Shown one piece after another: positions 42,483 through 50,674 of a DNA stretch of 64,000 bases. The position numbers and the translations under genes are program-made. The stretch comes from an uncultured Desulfobacter sp. GTDB taxonomy: Bacteria > Desulfobacterota > Desulfobacteria > Desulfobacterales > Desulfobacteraceae. The stretch spans positions 4,392,501 to 4,456,500 of the forward strand of contig NZ_OY762614.1 of NCBI RefSeq assembly GCF_963666145.1, in the 5' to 3' direction. The stretch's first letter is position 1. Each line of letters opens with the position of its first letter. The notes under the pieces are model-generated. The model worked only from the letters and a program-made list of their open reading frames with translations. It did no database searches and had not been told where the DNA came from.

Positions 42483-43487
42483 TTATAAAAAATAGAAATT
42501 ATTTAATCCCTGGATAACTTTTCTGGTCAATGCACGGACTGGCTTGTTGACCAGGCAGGGGGCAACTGACTTTGGGGTATATCCTTTTTCTTTGACCATT
42601 TTTCCCAATTCGGTAAATGTCCGGTTCGGATAACGGGTTTTGTTATCAGCCATCCATTTGCAGAATTTTTCAAATCGCCGGGTGACAATTCGGTTCAGTT
42701 TACCGCCGTTATATTGTTTATCTTTTATCTTGAACAGACTGAAGCTATGTAGAATTAAAACAGAATCCGCCCCGGCATCGCAGATCATTCTTACAGCATC
42801 CCGGCACTCTTCAAAGGATGACCCCATCAGGTCCAAAGGCTTGCTTGGATAGAGTCCGGGCCAGTTTGGCTGACGAAATCCGGACAAGGCAACCTCAAGC
42901 ACATCTCCATACCATTTTGAACCATTGTATCTTTCTTTGTCTTTAAACAGGCACTGCCCACCCACATAGGGAAACGCATAACTGCTGTCCATCCATATTC
43001 CGGCTTTAGGAAGGATTTTTAGGGTATCGTCAGATGCACCCATATTCCCAGCCCTGAAGGCAATGGGCTTTTGCCCTATCCATTTTATAAGCTTATCAGC
43101 GCCTTCTGAAATCATCCGCTGCTGAAATTCCAGAGGCAGTTCGGCAATTTGATCCGTCATCTTGAAGGGCTTTCCCTGCCGCTGGAGACCGTAATGATAG
43201 TGGCCGGGGTGGACATGGAGCTGTACGTCCTGGCCGTGCGCCATCAAGTACTGACAAACCGGTTCCGTCTCTCCCGGGTATCCGAGTTCGTCGTTAAATG
43301 GTTCAATAAAAAATGTAGCTTTAACATCATACCGATTCAAAATTTCACAAATCAGGGGTATTCCAAACTGCCAGGAATCGTATTGGCCCATCATGCCTCT
43401 TGACGGCGGGATCGGTTTAAGGTCCGTACCCCAAGCCCCGCCCATGCTACACTCCACATCAAATGTAACGAATATACCCGGTTTCAT
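42483..43487 (-). CDS. Polysaccharide deacetylase family protein
   Basis: A 334-residue NodB-like deacetylase. The first motif is VTFDVEC with D10 and E12, the metal-binding His pair lies in LHVHPGHYHYG, and the ATFFIEPF and FRAGNMG motifs follow. Such enzymes remove N- or O-acetyl groups from sugars in the polymer or from precursors. It is the second deacetylase in the locus (the other, at 59.6 kb, belongs to the exosortase core). No signal peptide is seen, so action in the cytoplasm is likely unless export is through another route. The leader carries a copy of the repeated element described at 42381-42476. Confidence 0.87.
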   Translation of the reverse strand: MKPGIFVTFDVECSMGGAWGTDLKPIPPSRGMMGQYDSWQFGIPLICEILNRYDVKATFFIEPFNDELGYPGETEPVCQYLMAHGQDVQLHVHPGHYHYGLQRQGKPFKMTDQIAELPLEFQQRMISEGADKLIKWIGQKPIAFRAGNMGASDDTLKILPKAGIWMDSSYAFPYVGGQCLFKDKERYNGSKWYGDVLEVALSGFRQPNWPGLYPSKPLDLMGSSFEECRDAVRMICDAGADSVLILHSFSLFKIKDKQYNGGKLNRIVTRRFEKFCKWMADNKTRYPNRTFTELGKMVKEKGYTPKSVAPCLVNKPVRALTRKVIQGLNNFYFL

Positions 43488-43515
43488 TATTCAACTTTTT
43501 CATCCATAGCCCGCG

Positions 43516-43542
43516 TCCACAGATGACGCAGATTTTCGCAGA
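43516..43542 (+). repeat. Left arm of the inverted repeat flanking the GxxExxY gene
   Basis: TCCACAGATGACGCAGATTT then TCGCAGA. It matches the left arm of the empty element at 42381-42415 and pairs with the arm at 43919-43949. It lies 2 bases before the GxxExxY stop codon. Confidence 0.75.
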
Positions 43543-43544
43543 CA

Positions 43545-43913
43545 TTACAAATTGTAAACCAACCTTTTATACTGAAGCTGTCTGGTACCAAAATTAATCA
43601 GCAGACTTTTCTTTAATCCGGAGGCTTTCATGTAGTTTATAACCTGTGATTCCTCAACCCCGGAGAGTTGTTGCAATGCCTTTAACTCAACAATCACCGT
43701 ACCAAAGCAAAGAAAGTCAGCTTTATAATGCGTCGTCAATCGATTTCCTCGATAATAAATAGGCAATATTTTTTCCCGCTCGTACACTATATTGCTAAAT
43801 TGAAGTTCATGCGCCAAAGCCTCCTGATAGACTGCTTCAAGAAACCCATGTCCAAGCTTACTATGAACGCTCATAGCGGCGCCAATAATGGCATATGTTT
43901 CCGGATCACGCAT
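43545..43913 (-). CDS. GxxExxY family protein
   Basis: A 122-residue protein carrying the eponymous motif in SKLGHGFLEAVYQEALAHEL (G-x-x-E-x-x-Y) with a PD-(D/E)XK-like core (VYEREKILPIYYRG, YKADFLCFGTVIVELKAL). GxxExxY proteins are frequent, often multicopy, in environmental bacteria, flanked by short repeats of the ATCTGCG type seen here; the function is unknown. Both sides carry the inverted repeat, so the gene and repeats together look like a mobile cassette. It inserted between the deacetylase and ATP-grasp genes of the polysaccharide locus. Confidence 0.9.
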   Translation of the reverse strand: MRDPETYAIIGAAMSVHSKLGHGFLEAVYQEALAHELQFSNIVYEREKILPIYYRGNRLTTHYKADFLCFGTVIVELKALQQLSGVEESQVINYMKASGLKKSLLINFGTRQLQYKRLVYNL

Positions 43914-43918
43914 ATAAT

Positions 43919-43949
43919 TATCTGCGCTAATCAGCGTAATCTGCGGATA
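43919..43949 (-). repeat. Right arm of the inverted repeat flanking the GxxExxY gene
   Basis: TATCTGCGCTAATCAGCG then TAATCTGCGGATA on the plus strand, closely matching the right arm of the empty element (42447-42476). It ends 3 bases before the ATP-grasp stop codon. Confidence 0.75.
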
Positions 43950-43952
43950 AAA

Positions 43953-45218
43953 TCAATGCTCACAATCCTGAGACACCGGATTACTAATAATATCATGTCC
44001 CTGTGCCCCCAACTTTTTAGCCATCTGCAGAAAATCAACCATAAAAGGTTTAGGATCTCTAAGCATAAACGAATCATCCTTGGTCCAGGGAAAGCAATTC
44101 CACAAAAATTGCAAAACAGTCTCTATCTTACCAAGACGCGTTTGTCCCGGCGGCAGTTGATCCCCCCGAATCATTCCGATCATCCAGTTGGCATCCCCCC
44201 CAAGAATCCTGGATCTCAATCCAAGACGGTACTTCGCCTTTTGCATTTTCTCAGGCTCAAAATGGCTTTGCCAGAGAAGAAAAGATGTATTAAATCCCGC
44301 CATAATCAGAGTCGGCGTTCCCCCGATAAATCTGGGATTGATTTCAAGAAAAATATATTTATCCGTTTCGGGATCATAATGGTATTGAACCCCGCCTAAC
44401 CCTTCGTAGCCAATTTCTTTAAACAGTTTCACCGCATTGTCAATTAAAGGCTGATGCCAGCAGCTGATTCGCTGGGTGGTCACCCCCCCGGCCAGTGGCA
44501 TGTGGTGCTCACCAATATAATCTCCAACCATAAAGGGCTCGCCGTTGTGCATCAGCACCTGAACATGGTCTTCCGCACCGGGGCAGTACTCCTGGACAAT
44601 AATGTTATCCGCAAAGTTACATACCTGGTCATAGACTGCCTGGAGCTGTGCTTCATTTTCTGCATAAGCGGCTTTCCAAGGTGCCTGACCCCCTTGAATG
44701 TTCTGGCGTCTAGTTCTGAAAACCAGCGGGAATTCTAATTCGTTTTTATCAGACATGAACCGGTCCAGACGCATACCTTTGGCCACAGGTATGCCTAATT
44801 TCTGACATAAATCCTGCATATAATCTTTGTCTGTTGCTTTATCAAAAGCTTTCCGGGGAGGAGAGAACAAATGCACATCCAGCTCAAATTGATCCCGAAC
44901 ATCTATAAGTACATTATGATAGCCTTCCGCAACAGGCATAATGGAACCTACATCCAGCAATTTAACCAGTTCTTTGATTTCATCTATAAATGCAGGACTA
45001 TAAGTCGGGGATTCCATAACCCATGCACTGCTGGAGTAACGACTGTGAGCCGGCTGTCCATATTTTGATTTAACTATGGAATGAACCGTTAGGCCGTTCA
45101 TGGCCAGATTCCTGACCACCCAAAGCCCCACCTGGGTATCGCCGACAATGGCAAGGACGCTTCGTCTTCTGTCTTTTTCCTTAATTTTTTCTTTAAATAA
45201 AGGTTTTACGGCATACAT
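43953..45218 (-). CDS. ATP-grasp family ligase-like protein
   Basis: A 421-residue protein with an N-terminal Rossmann-like segment (SVLAIVGDTQVGLWVVRNLA) and an ATP-grasp core (LVFRTRRQNIQGGQAPWKAA, IIVQEYCPGAEDHVQVLM, LEINPRFIGGT with the metal-binding Glu and Asn). ATP-grasp enzymes make amide or peptide bonds from carboxylates via acyl phosphates. In this setting it could attach an amino acid to a uronic acid of the polymer. It is not a standard glutathione or D-Ala ligase by sequence. AGGAAA lies upstream of the ATG. The gene end lies next to a GxxExxY cassette, and the acyltransferase gene is 66 bases upstream. Confidence 0.85.
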   Translation of the reverse strand: MYAVKPLFKEKIKEKDRRRSVLAIVGDTQVGLWVVRNLAMNGLTVHSIVKSKYGQPAHSRYSSSAWVMESPTYSPAFIDEIKELVKLLDVGSIMPVAEGYHNVLIDVRDQFELDVHLFSPPRKAFDKATDKDYMQDLCQKLGIPVAKGMRLDRFMSDKNELEFPLVFRTRRQNIQGGQAPWKAAYAENEAQLQAVYDQVCNFADNIIVQEYCPGAEDHVQVLMHNGEPFMVGDYIGEHHMPLAGGVTTQRISCWHQPLIDNAVKLFKEIGYEGLGGVQYHYDPETDKYIFLEINPRFIGGTPTLIMAGFNTSFLLWQSHFEPEKMQKAKYRLGLRSRILGGDANWMIGMIRGDQLPPGQTRLGKIETVLQFLWNCFPWTKDDSFMLRDPKPFMVDFLQMAKKLGAQGHDIISNPVSQDCEH

Positions 45219-45284
45219 ATTCAGTTTCCTTTTTGAATGAACTTGATGTGTGAATCCCTGTCAGATTACTGATTATAGACCAAA

Positions 45285-46310
45285 TCAAAATATTTGACCT
45301 GTTAATAGGGTCCTAATGTTATTTCTAACTTTTTTGTTTGGAATTCTTGGTAATAAACAGGAGTTAACTGCTTTAACCTGAAGCCACACCAAGGCCGCAG
45401 AACTCGAAAAGACAATGACGTATTTAAAAATAAAATTCATTTGTAAAAATTTAACAAATGGAATGTGAAGTAAATAGATCCATATGGTATTTTGAGCAAC
45501 AAAAAGTATAATATTTTTTATTTGTTTTCTTTCTTTGATAATTGCCCAGAGTTTTTGACTTGTCAAATCAATAAAAATCGAAACCAATAGTGCATAAGAG
45601 ACATAATAAGTAGATGGGGGGTATTTGTAATATTGAGTTGAAACAAAATGACCCTTTTGGAAATTTAAAAATAGCGCTGCACCAACAAAGATAGCAAAAA
45701 CGTTCATGCATAGCATAATTTTAGTCGTTGCCGTTAACTTTGAAATCCGTACTCCAAAAGCAAATATAAGAGAGTACGGAAGTAAATAAAAAAGTTGTTG
45801 CGACAAAAAATTTAAAAATACACTCTCCATATAAGGCATAAGAGAATATCGGCATACTTCGTATACTCCAAAAAGAGCAATAAGTATTGTAAGATATGAT
45901 ATATCACCTTTAAGCCTTTTGTCTAATGAGAAAATCAAAGGAGACACCAGTGCAACTAAAAAAAACACTCTTATTATCCAGACATATCCTATTCCGTGAA
46001 GCAATAAATAGCTTGTAGCAACTTTACTAAAATTTAAATCAGCAACATTGAAATCCAGAATCAATAGGGTTAAAAAATAGCATGTTAAAAAGAACCATGT
46101 TGGAAAAATTAATCTTTTGATTCTTTTCCATACATATGTTTTATAGGCTCCCCCTTTGTATGAAAGTTGAAAAGACATGCCTGATACCATTACCAGTAAC
46201 GGTACATCGAAATTCCGTAATTGGAATAAAAGCTTAGGAGGGGAAACGTGTGCAAAAATAACCATTGAAAGCCCAATGAATCGTATAAAATCTATTCTAT
46301 CTTCTCTCAT
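45285..46310 (-). CDS. Acyltransferase 3 family membrane protein
   Basis: A 341-residue protein with about ten membrane helices. The family start is DRIDFIRFIGLSMVIFAHVS, containing the catalytic-type His in an FxxFxH-like context, followed by VPLLVMVSGMSF. Acyltransferase 3 proteins O-acetylate or otherwise acylate sugars of capsules and lipopolysaccharide at the inner membrane. The gene is markedly more AT-rich than its neighbours, which suggests recent transfer. It lies downstream of the GT4 pair in the same direction, so it probably decorates the repeat unit. Confidence 0.88.
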   Translation of the reverse strand: MREDRIDFIRFIGLSMVIFAHVSPPKLLFQLRNFDVPLLVMVSGMSFQLSYKGGAYKTYVWKRIKRLIFPTWFFLTCYFLTLLILDFNVADLNFSKVATSYLLLHGIGYVWIIRVFFLVALVSPLIFSLDKRLKGDISYLTILIALFGVYEVCRYSLMPYMESVFLNFLSQQLFYLLPYSLIFAFGVRISKLTATTKIMLCMNVFAIFVGAALFLNFQKGHFVSTQYYKYPPSTYYVSYALLVSIFIDLTSQKLWAIIKERKQIKNIILFVAQNTIWIYLLHIPFVKFLQMNFIFKYVIVFSSSAALVWLQVKAVNSCLLPRIPNKKVRNNIRTLLTGQIF

Positions 46311-46343
46311 AGCTTGTTTATATCTTTCTGCTTTTATCTCCAG

Positions 46344-47504
46344 CTAAGTGTTTTGTTCTGAAACAAGTTCTTTAAATGCATGGTGGACTTTAAACGCGAC
46401 CTGCTTCCATGATCGGACTTTGCTTTCTTTAAGGACTGATTCGGGATCCCATTTTGTTGATAAAGTTTTTTCAATCCCTGCTTTTAAGAGGGCGACCTGT
46501 TTCCGGGGTACGATGTAACCGGCACCGGGGACCGGCAAAATATCTCGCACTGCTCCTACATCTGTCGCGATAACCGGCGTTCCGCTAGCCAAGCTCTCAA
46601 GTACGGCATTAGGACAGCCTTCCCTATAGGACGCTAAGACACTTGCATCCGCCGCACTGAAATACCTGGCTACTTGATCATATGGTTTAGGACCAGCCAA
46701 AAGAACCCGCTTTTCGACCCCTGATTTTTGGGCTTCTGCCATGATGGTCTTATGAGTGCCTCCTTGAGCTGGGCCACCGACAAGTACTAAACAAACGTCT
46801 TCGGGCAAATCGGCAAGCGCCCTGATTACTTCATGGTGGCCTTTACGGTGACCAAGGTGGCCCACTGTAACTAATATCTTTTTATCTTCAGGTAATCCAA
46901 GGTACTTTCTACAAGCCATTTTATCCTTGATATAAAAATTATCGGTATCCACGCCATTGGGAATGACAACGACCTTGGCAGGATCTGCCCCCAGTTTTAT
47001 TGCTGTCTCAGCAAGATCACTGGAGACACTTATTACTGCAGATGCCTTCTTCAATGCTTCTGCACATTGTTTTCTCTGGGACGGCTCCTTCATGCATTCA
47101 AACAGTTTCCCCCGCAGCGTAATTACATAGGGGATATCAAGAGCTTTTGCTATCAGGGATACGCCGACACCGTCCGGCCATACAAAATGGGCGTCCAATA
47201 TATCGGGTTGCCATTCTCTGCTTAGATTTTTCACCCAGGGCAAAAGTCCTCTGGCGTAATATTTCGCATCATTGTTTTTGAAAATTTTAGGGGTATAGAA
47301 AAAACGGGGCCTTGAAATGTCAAGGCCCTTCAAATTTTCATGAACAATTGTTTTTTTAGGTGCAAACAAAGGAAACCAGGGAGCCGGAGAACAAACCCTC
47401 AAATCAACATACTTTGACAGCGCCAAAATTCGTTGAAACACAAAAATTCCCCAATTGGGGTTGATGCCATTTGGAAAACAATATGAGAATGACAGGACTT
47501 TCAC
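46344..47504 (-). CDS. Glycosyltransferase family 4 protein
   Basis: A 386-residue GT-B retaining transferase. The C-terminal domain contains LVTVGHLGHRKGHHEVIRAL, VLVGGPAQGG, AADASVLASYREGCPNAVLE and SGTPVIATDVGAVRDI, the EX7E donor-binding region of GT4. The start is a GTG overlapping the upstream gene stop by four bases (GTGA). The donor and linkage are unknown. It adds one sugar to the lipid-linked repeat unit on the cytoplasmic side. It is the second of two GT4 genes in tandem. Confidence 0.9.
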   Translation of the reverse strand: MKVLSFSYCFPNGINPNWGIFVFQRILALSKYVDLRVCSPAPWFPLFAPKKTIVHENLKGLDISRPRFFYTPKIFKNNDAKYYARGLLPWVKNLSREWQPDILDAHFVWPDGVGVSLIAKALDIPYVITLRGKLFECMKEPSQRKQCAEALKKASAVISVSSDLAETAIKLGADPAKVVVIPNGVDTDNFYIKDKMACRKYLGLPEDKKILVTVGHLGHRKGHHEVIRALADLPEDVCLVLVGGPAQGGTHKTIMAEAQKSGVEKRVLLAGPKPYDQVARYFSAADASVLASYREGCPNAVLESLASGTPVIATDVGAVRDILPVPGAGYIVPRKQVALLKAGIEKTLSTKWDPESVLKESKVRSWKQVAFKVHHAFKELVSEQNT

Positions 47505-48643
47505 TTTGTGTGTACCAAATCTTCATAGGCTTGAATATAGGCGTTCACCATCTTTTCCATGCTGTATTTTTGACGAACTAATTCCAACCCTCGTTTGCCA
47601 ACTGCGTCTCTTTTATCTGGATTTATCATCAGTTTATGCATTGCAATCGCCAGCATATTGGGGCTTTGAGGATCAACAAGCAGAGCGGCCTGTCCAACTG
47701 CCGCCGAAATTCCCCCCACTCGGGTTGCAATCACAGGAAGTTGAGCCATCATAGCTTCCAGGATTACCATCGGCAGTCCTTCGCTTCTGCTCGAAAGTAC
47801 GAAGATATCAGCAGCGTTGTATAGAGCTGCGGTATCATTTCGAAATCCCAAAAACACAAAACAGTCTTTAATTTCGTTAGTTTCAACCGCAACCAAGAGC
47901 ATTTTACAATATTCAGAGTCTGAAAATTTGCCTGCTAATGCGATTTTAAACCGGGCTTGCCCTTTTATTATGGATTTTAATTTTACAGTTGCCTCTATTA
48001 GATCTTCGAATCCCTTTTCCGGCCTCGGATTTCCTACTGCAAGGAAGAGGATGTCATGGCTTCCCATCCCCAGTTCATTACGGATCTTCTTTCTGAGCAA
48101 AATATCCTTTTTAATTTCAGGCACACCATTGGGAATTATCCGAATATTTTTTTTCCAATCAAGATAGTTACGGTGTCGATAGCCTACAGCATCAGATACT
48201 GCTGAGAAAGCGGATAAAAATTTTGCAAAAAATCGGTATCTTTTCTGCAAAGCTTCAAACCCTTCATACAAAAGGCCATGTGCAGTAAACATCAATGGGA
48301 TATTATAAGACAAGAGGTTCGCCAATACAGCATATGGAAGGCTTGAATAATCATGAATATTGATAACCGTAGGCTCAAAAGCTTTAATTTGTTTTCTTAT
48401 CGCCCAAATAGCTCTGATATCTTTGCTGGTATAACTTTTTATCGCCGTTACAATTTTTCCAGCATTTGAAAGTTCATCAACCAAATCTCCTTTATTCTGC
48501 AGACAAATTATCTTTACATCAATTTTTTTTCCCTGCAGTCCATTTGTCAAGTGAACAACTAAACGTTCCATTCCGCCAGGTCTAAGACTAGATAAAAAAA
48601 AGCAAACTCTTATCTCATCAACTATTTCAGGATATTTTTTCAC
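47501..48643 (-). CDS. Glycosyltransferase family 4 protein
   Basis: A 380-residue GT4 enzyme. N-terminal SLRPGGMERLVVHLTNGL is the typical acceptor-side loop; the C-terminal part has VGNPRPEKGFEDLIEA, VLSSRSEGLPMVILEAMMAQ and PVIATRVGGISAAVG. It starts with GTG and lacks a strong ribosome site. It overlaps the next GT4 gene by four bases, so expression is coupled. Like its neighbour it should build the repeat unit of the exopolysaccharide. Confidence 0.91.
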   Translation of the reverse strand: MKKYPEIVDEIRVCFFLSSLRPGGMERLVVHLTNGLQGKKIDVKIICLQNKGDLVDELSNAGKIVTAIKSYTSKDIRAIWAIRKQIKAFEPTVINIHDYSSLPYAVLANLLSYNIPLMFTAHGLLYEGFEALQKRYRFFAKFLSAFSAVSDAVGYRHRNYLDWKKNIRIIPNGVPEIKKDILLRKKIRNELGMGSHDILFLAVGNPRPEKGFEDLIEATVKLKSIIKGQARFKIALAGKFSDSEYCKMLLVAVETNEIKDCFVFLGFRNDTAALYNAADIFVLSSRSEGLPMVILEAMMAQLPVIATRVGGISAAVGQAALLVDPQSPNMLAIAMHKLMINPDKRDAVGKRGLELVRQKYSMEKMVNAYIQAYEDLVHTK

Positions 48644-48725
48644 TTTTAGCCATCGCGTTAGCTCTGAATTATTTGAATACTGGGAGACACAAATTATTGA
48701 ACGGTTCTGCTAAATAAAAGTTATA

Positions 48726-49262
48726 CTACCATAAATTGTTTTTCTGAATTAATGAGTTCACCTCATGTGTATAATCAGGTGAATATTTTTTACATCGCAT
48801 TAAATCTTTTTTGGCCATTTCCCTATTCCCAGCCATTAAAAAAGCTTTGGCCCTTTTTAAATACACTTTTCCATATGTAGGTTTCAATTTTAAACAGGCG
48901 GTATAATCTTTAATCGCCGACATCAACTTTCCTGCTCTCAATAGAATATCTCCTCTTCGCCAATAGGCTTTGGGGTAGGATTTGCCAGCATGTTTTATTA
49001 CCATGGAATAATCATATAGAGCAGGTATTTCTTTTCCGAGATAGTCGCCTCTTACTTTGGCTCTCAAATAAATCAATTGAATGGAATTAGGATGCTTTTG
49101 GATACCTTTGTTTAGCATTATTTCTGCTACCTGCGGTTGTTTCTCCTTTAACATATGGTCTGCATATTTTAAATACTTAACCTCAGATTCGCCAGCTACC
49201 ACTAAATCATTTATTATCACGAAACAGATAATAAAGACGATATATATCAAGATACGCTTCAT
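48726..49262 (-). CDS. Secreted TPR-repeat protein
   Basis: A 178-residue protein with a signal peptide (ILIYIVFIICFVIINDLVVA) and three to four tetratricopeptide repeats (YADHMLKEKQPQVAEIMLNK; SYPKAYWRRGDILLRAGKLM; KPTYGKVYLKRAKAFLMAGN). I use the ATG at 49262, where a GGAAA precedes it; a longer frame reads back 16 codons. TPR proteins in polysaccharide loci can act as periplasmic scaffolds for polymerase or export proteins, and this one lies directly between the polymerase and glycosyltransferase genes. Function is not determined. Confidence 0.75.
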   Translation of the reverse strand: MKRILIYIVFIICFVIINDLVVAGESEVKYLKYADHMLKEKQPQVAEIMLNKGIQKHPNSIQLIYLRAKVRGDYLGKEIPALYDYSMVIKHAGKSYPKAYWRRGDILLRAGKLMSAIKDYTACLKLKPTYGKVYLKRAKAFLMAGNREMAKKDLMRCKKYSPDYTHEVNSLIQKNNLW

Positions 49263-49366
49263 TTTTTCATTTCCATACATCAAGAAATGAGTATGAAATA
49301 AATTATTCAATTTAAAAACAGGTAACCAATTTAAGTCGTGTTGTTAAAGATTTTTAACCTGGTGTT

Positions 49367-50671
49367 TTATTTCGGACTCATTCCTAAAAGTTCGTTTTCA
49401 AGAGTTCGCCTGAGGCACACTGGAAGCATCAGTAAGATCCAAATAGTCTCAGTATAAATCATGGTGATGGTTAGCCCACAAGTGAGTATGATGACAAGAG
49501 TAATGAATATGGCAAATATGAGTAATTTAAGATCGTTATATACGTCTGGAGGTAAATATTCTGCATAGCGCTTTAACCGCATGATTTCCATCAGACTAAA
49601 AAAAATTACAAATGCAAAAATTAAGAAACCCAATATCCCCATTTCTGCTATACACTTTACATATGTATTGTGAGAATCTTTTCCTGCGTATTCAGGAATG
49701 TAACTGCCGATGGTTTGATACCAGTTGCCAACACCGATCCCAAACGGTTGATTGTATACCATTTGCATCCCCGCAACCCATAAACGAAGTCGACTTTCAG
49801 CAGATTCATCCCTTTCTTCGCCATCGGAAACAATAATTGTTGAAATCCTTTCAAGAAATTGCTGATCCACCACATAAAGGCCGCCAATTGCCCCAAGAAT
49901 CAGTCCAATGGCAATTTTTTTTCGAAATTGTTTTGGGGCCGTAACCAAAGAGGCCATCGCACCCATTACAATACCAACCAAAGCGCCTCGGCTTCGGCAC
50001 AGAACAACGGTATTCGCTGTAAATGCCGCAGATATGAGACAAAGAATACGAAGTCCCCAGTTTTTACTTCTCAAAAGCTGAACTCCGATAATAGGCAACA
50101 TTGCAGCCATAAATGCGGCAAAAAAATTTGCCTCGGCAAAATCAGCCCCGCCCACTCCTTCCAACCGCCCACTGACATAAGCCCGTCTCGGTAATTCCCA
50201 TGATTTAAGCCCTAATGCCAGAGCACAGAGGACAAATATCCATAAAAGCCCTGAAAGCTTTTTACGATCTGTTATGGTGTGGGTCATCAGCAATACAAAG
50301 AAAACTACTTTTGTAAACTTTACAGTTGGGTGATCTACTGTTGAATACCTGTTCATGGTCCCATCACCACTAAAGTATGACATCCACATAACCATCAGAA
50401 ACAATAGACAAAATATTTCATGAATCGTAATCATTGAAAAGCCGAATCTAAGCCTACGCCGTTGAAGAACAAAACCAGCTATGGTTGCCAACGCCAAGGT
50501 AAAGGAATAACGAATGCCCAGGCCTGAGAATGGTGATTCCCACCATTGTTTGGATGTCCCAATACAATAATCGGCTAAATAACCGTAAATCCCTAAATGG
50601 GGTAGAAAAATCGCGCCAGCAGTGCAGATTAAAAATAAGGAGATAAAGGCTAACGGTTTGATGGAGAACAT
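49367..50671 (-). CDS. O-antigen ligase/polymerase family protein (Wzy-like)
   Basis: A 434-residue protein with about eleven membrane helices. The large periplasmic loop contains AESRLRLWVAGMQMVYNQPF, then GIGVGNWYQTIGSYIPEYAG and HNTYVKCIAEMGILGFL, the pattern of the Wzy_C/O-antigen ligase family, with charged residues likely involved in catalysis. It joins repeat units or attaches the polymer to a carrier in the periplasm. It lies between a GT4 gene (3-base gap) and a TPR gene. Sequence alone cannot separate polymerase from ligase, but no other Wzy candidate is present in this window. Confidence 0.88.
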   Translation of the reverse strand: MFSIKPLAFISLFLICTAGAIFLPHLGIYGYLADYCIGTSKQWWESPFSGLGIRYSFTLALATIAGFVLQRRRLRFGFSMITIHEIFCLLFLMVMWMSYFSGDGTMNRYSTVDHPTVKFTKVVFFVLLMTHTITDRKKLSGLLWIFVLCALALGLKSWELPRRAYVSGRLEGVGGADFAEANFFAAFMAAMLPIIGVQLLRSKNWGLRILCLISAAFTANTVVLCRSRGALVGIVMGAMASLVTAPKQFRKKIAIGLILGAIGGLYVVDQQFLERISTIIVSDGEERDESAESRLRLWVAGMQMVYNQPFGIGVGNWYQTIGSYIPEYAGKDSHNTYVKCIAEMGILGFLIFAFVIFFSLMEIMRLKRYAEYLPPDVYNDLKLLIFAIFITLVIILTCGLTITMIYTETIWILLMLPVCLRRTLENELLGMSPK

Positions 50672-50674
50672 ATT

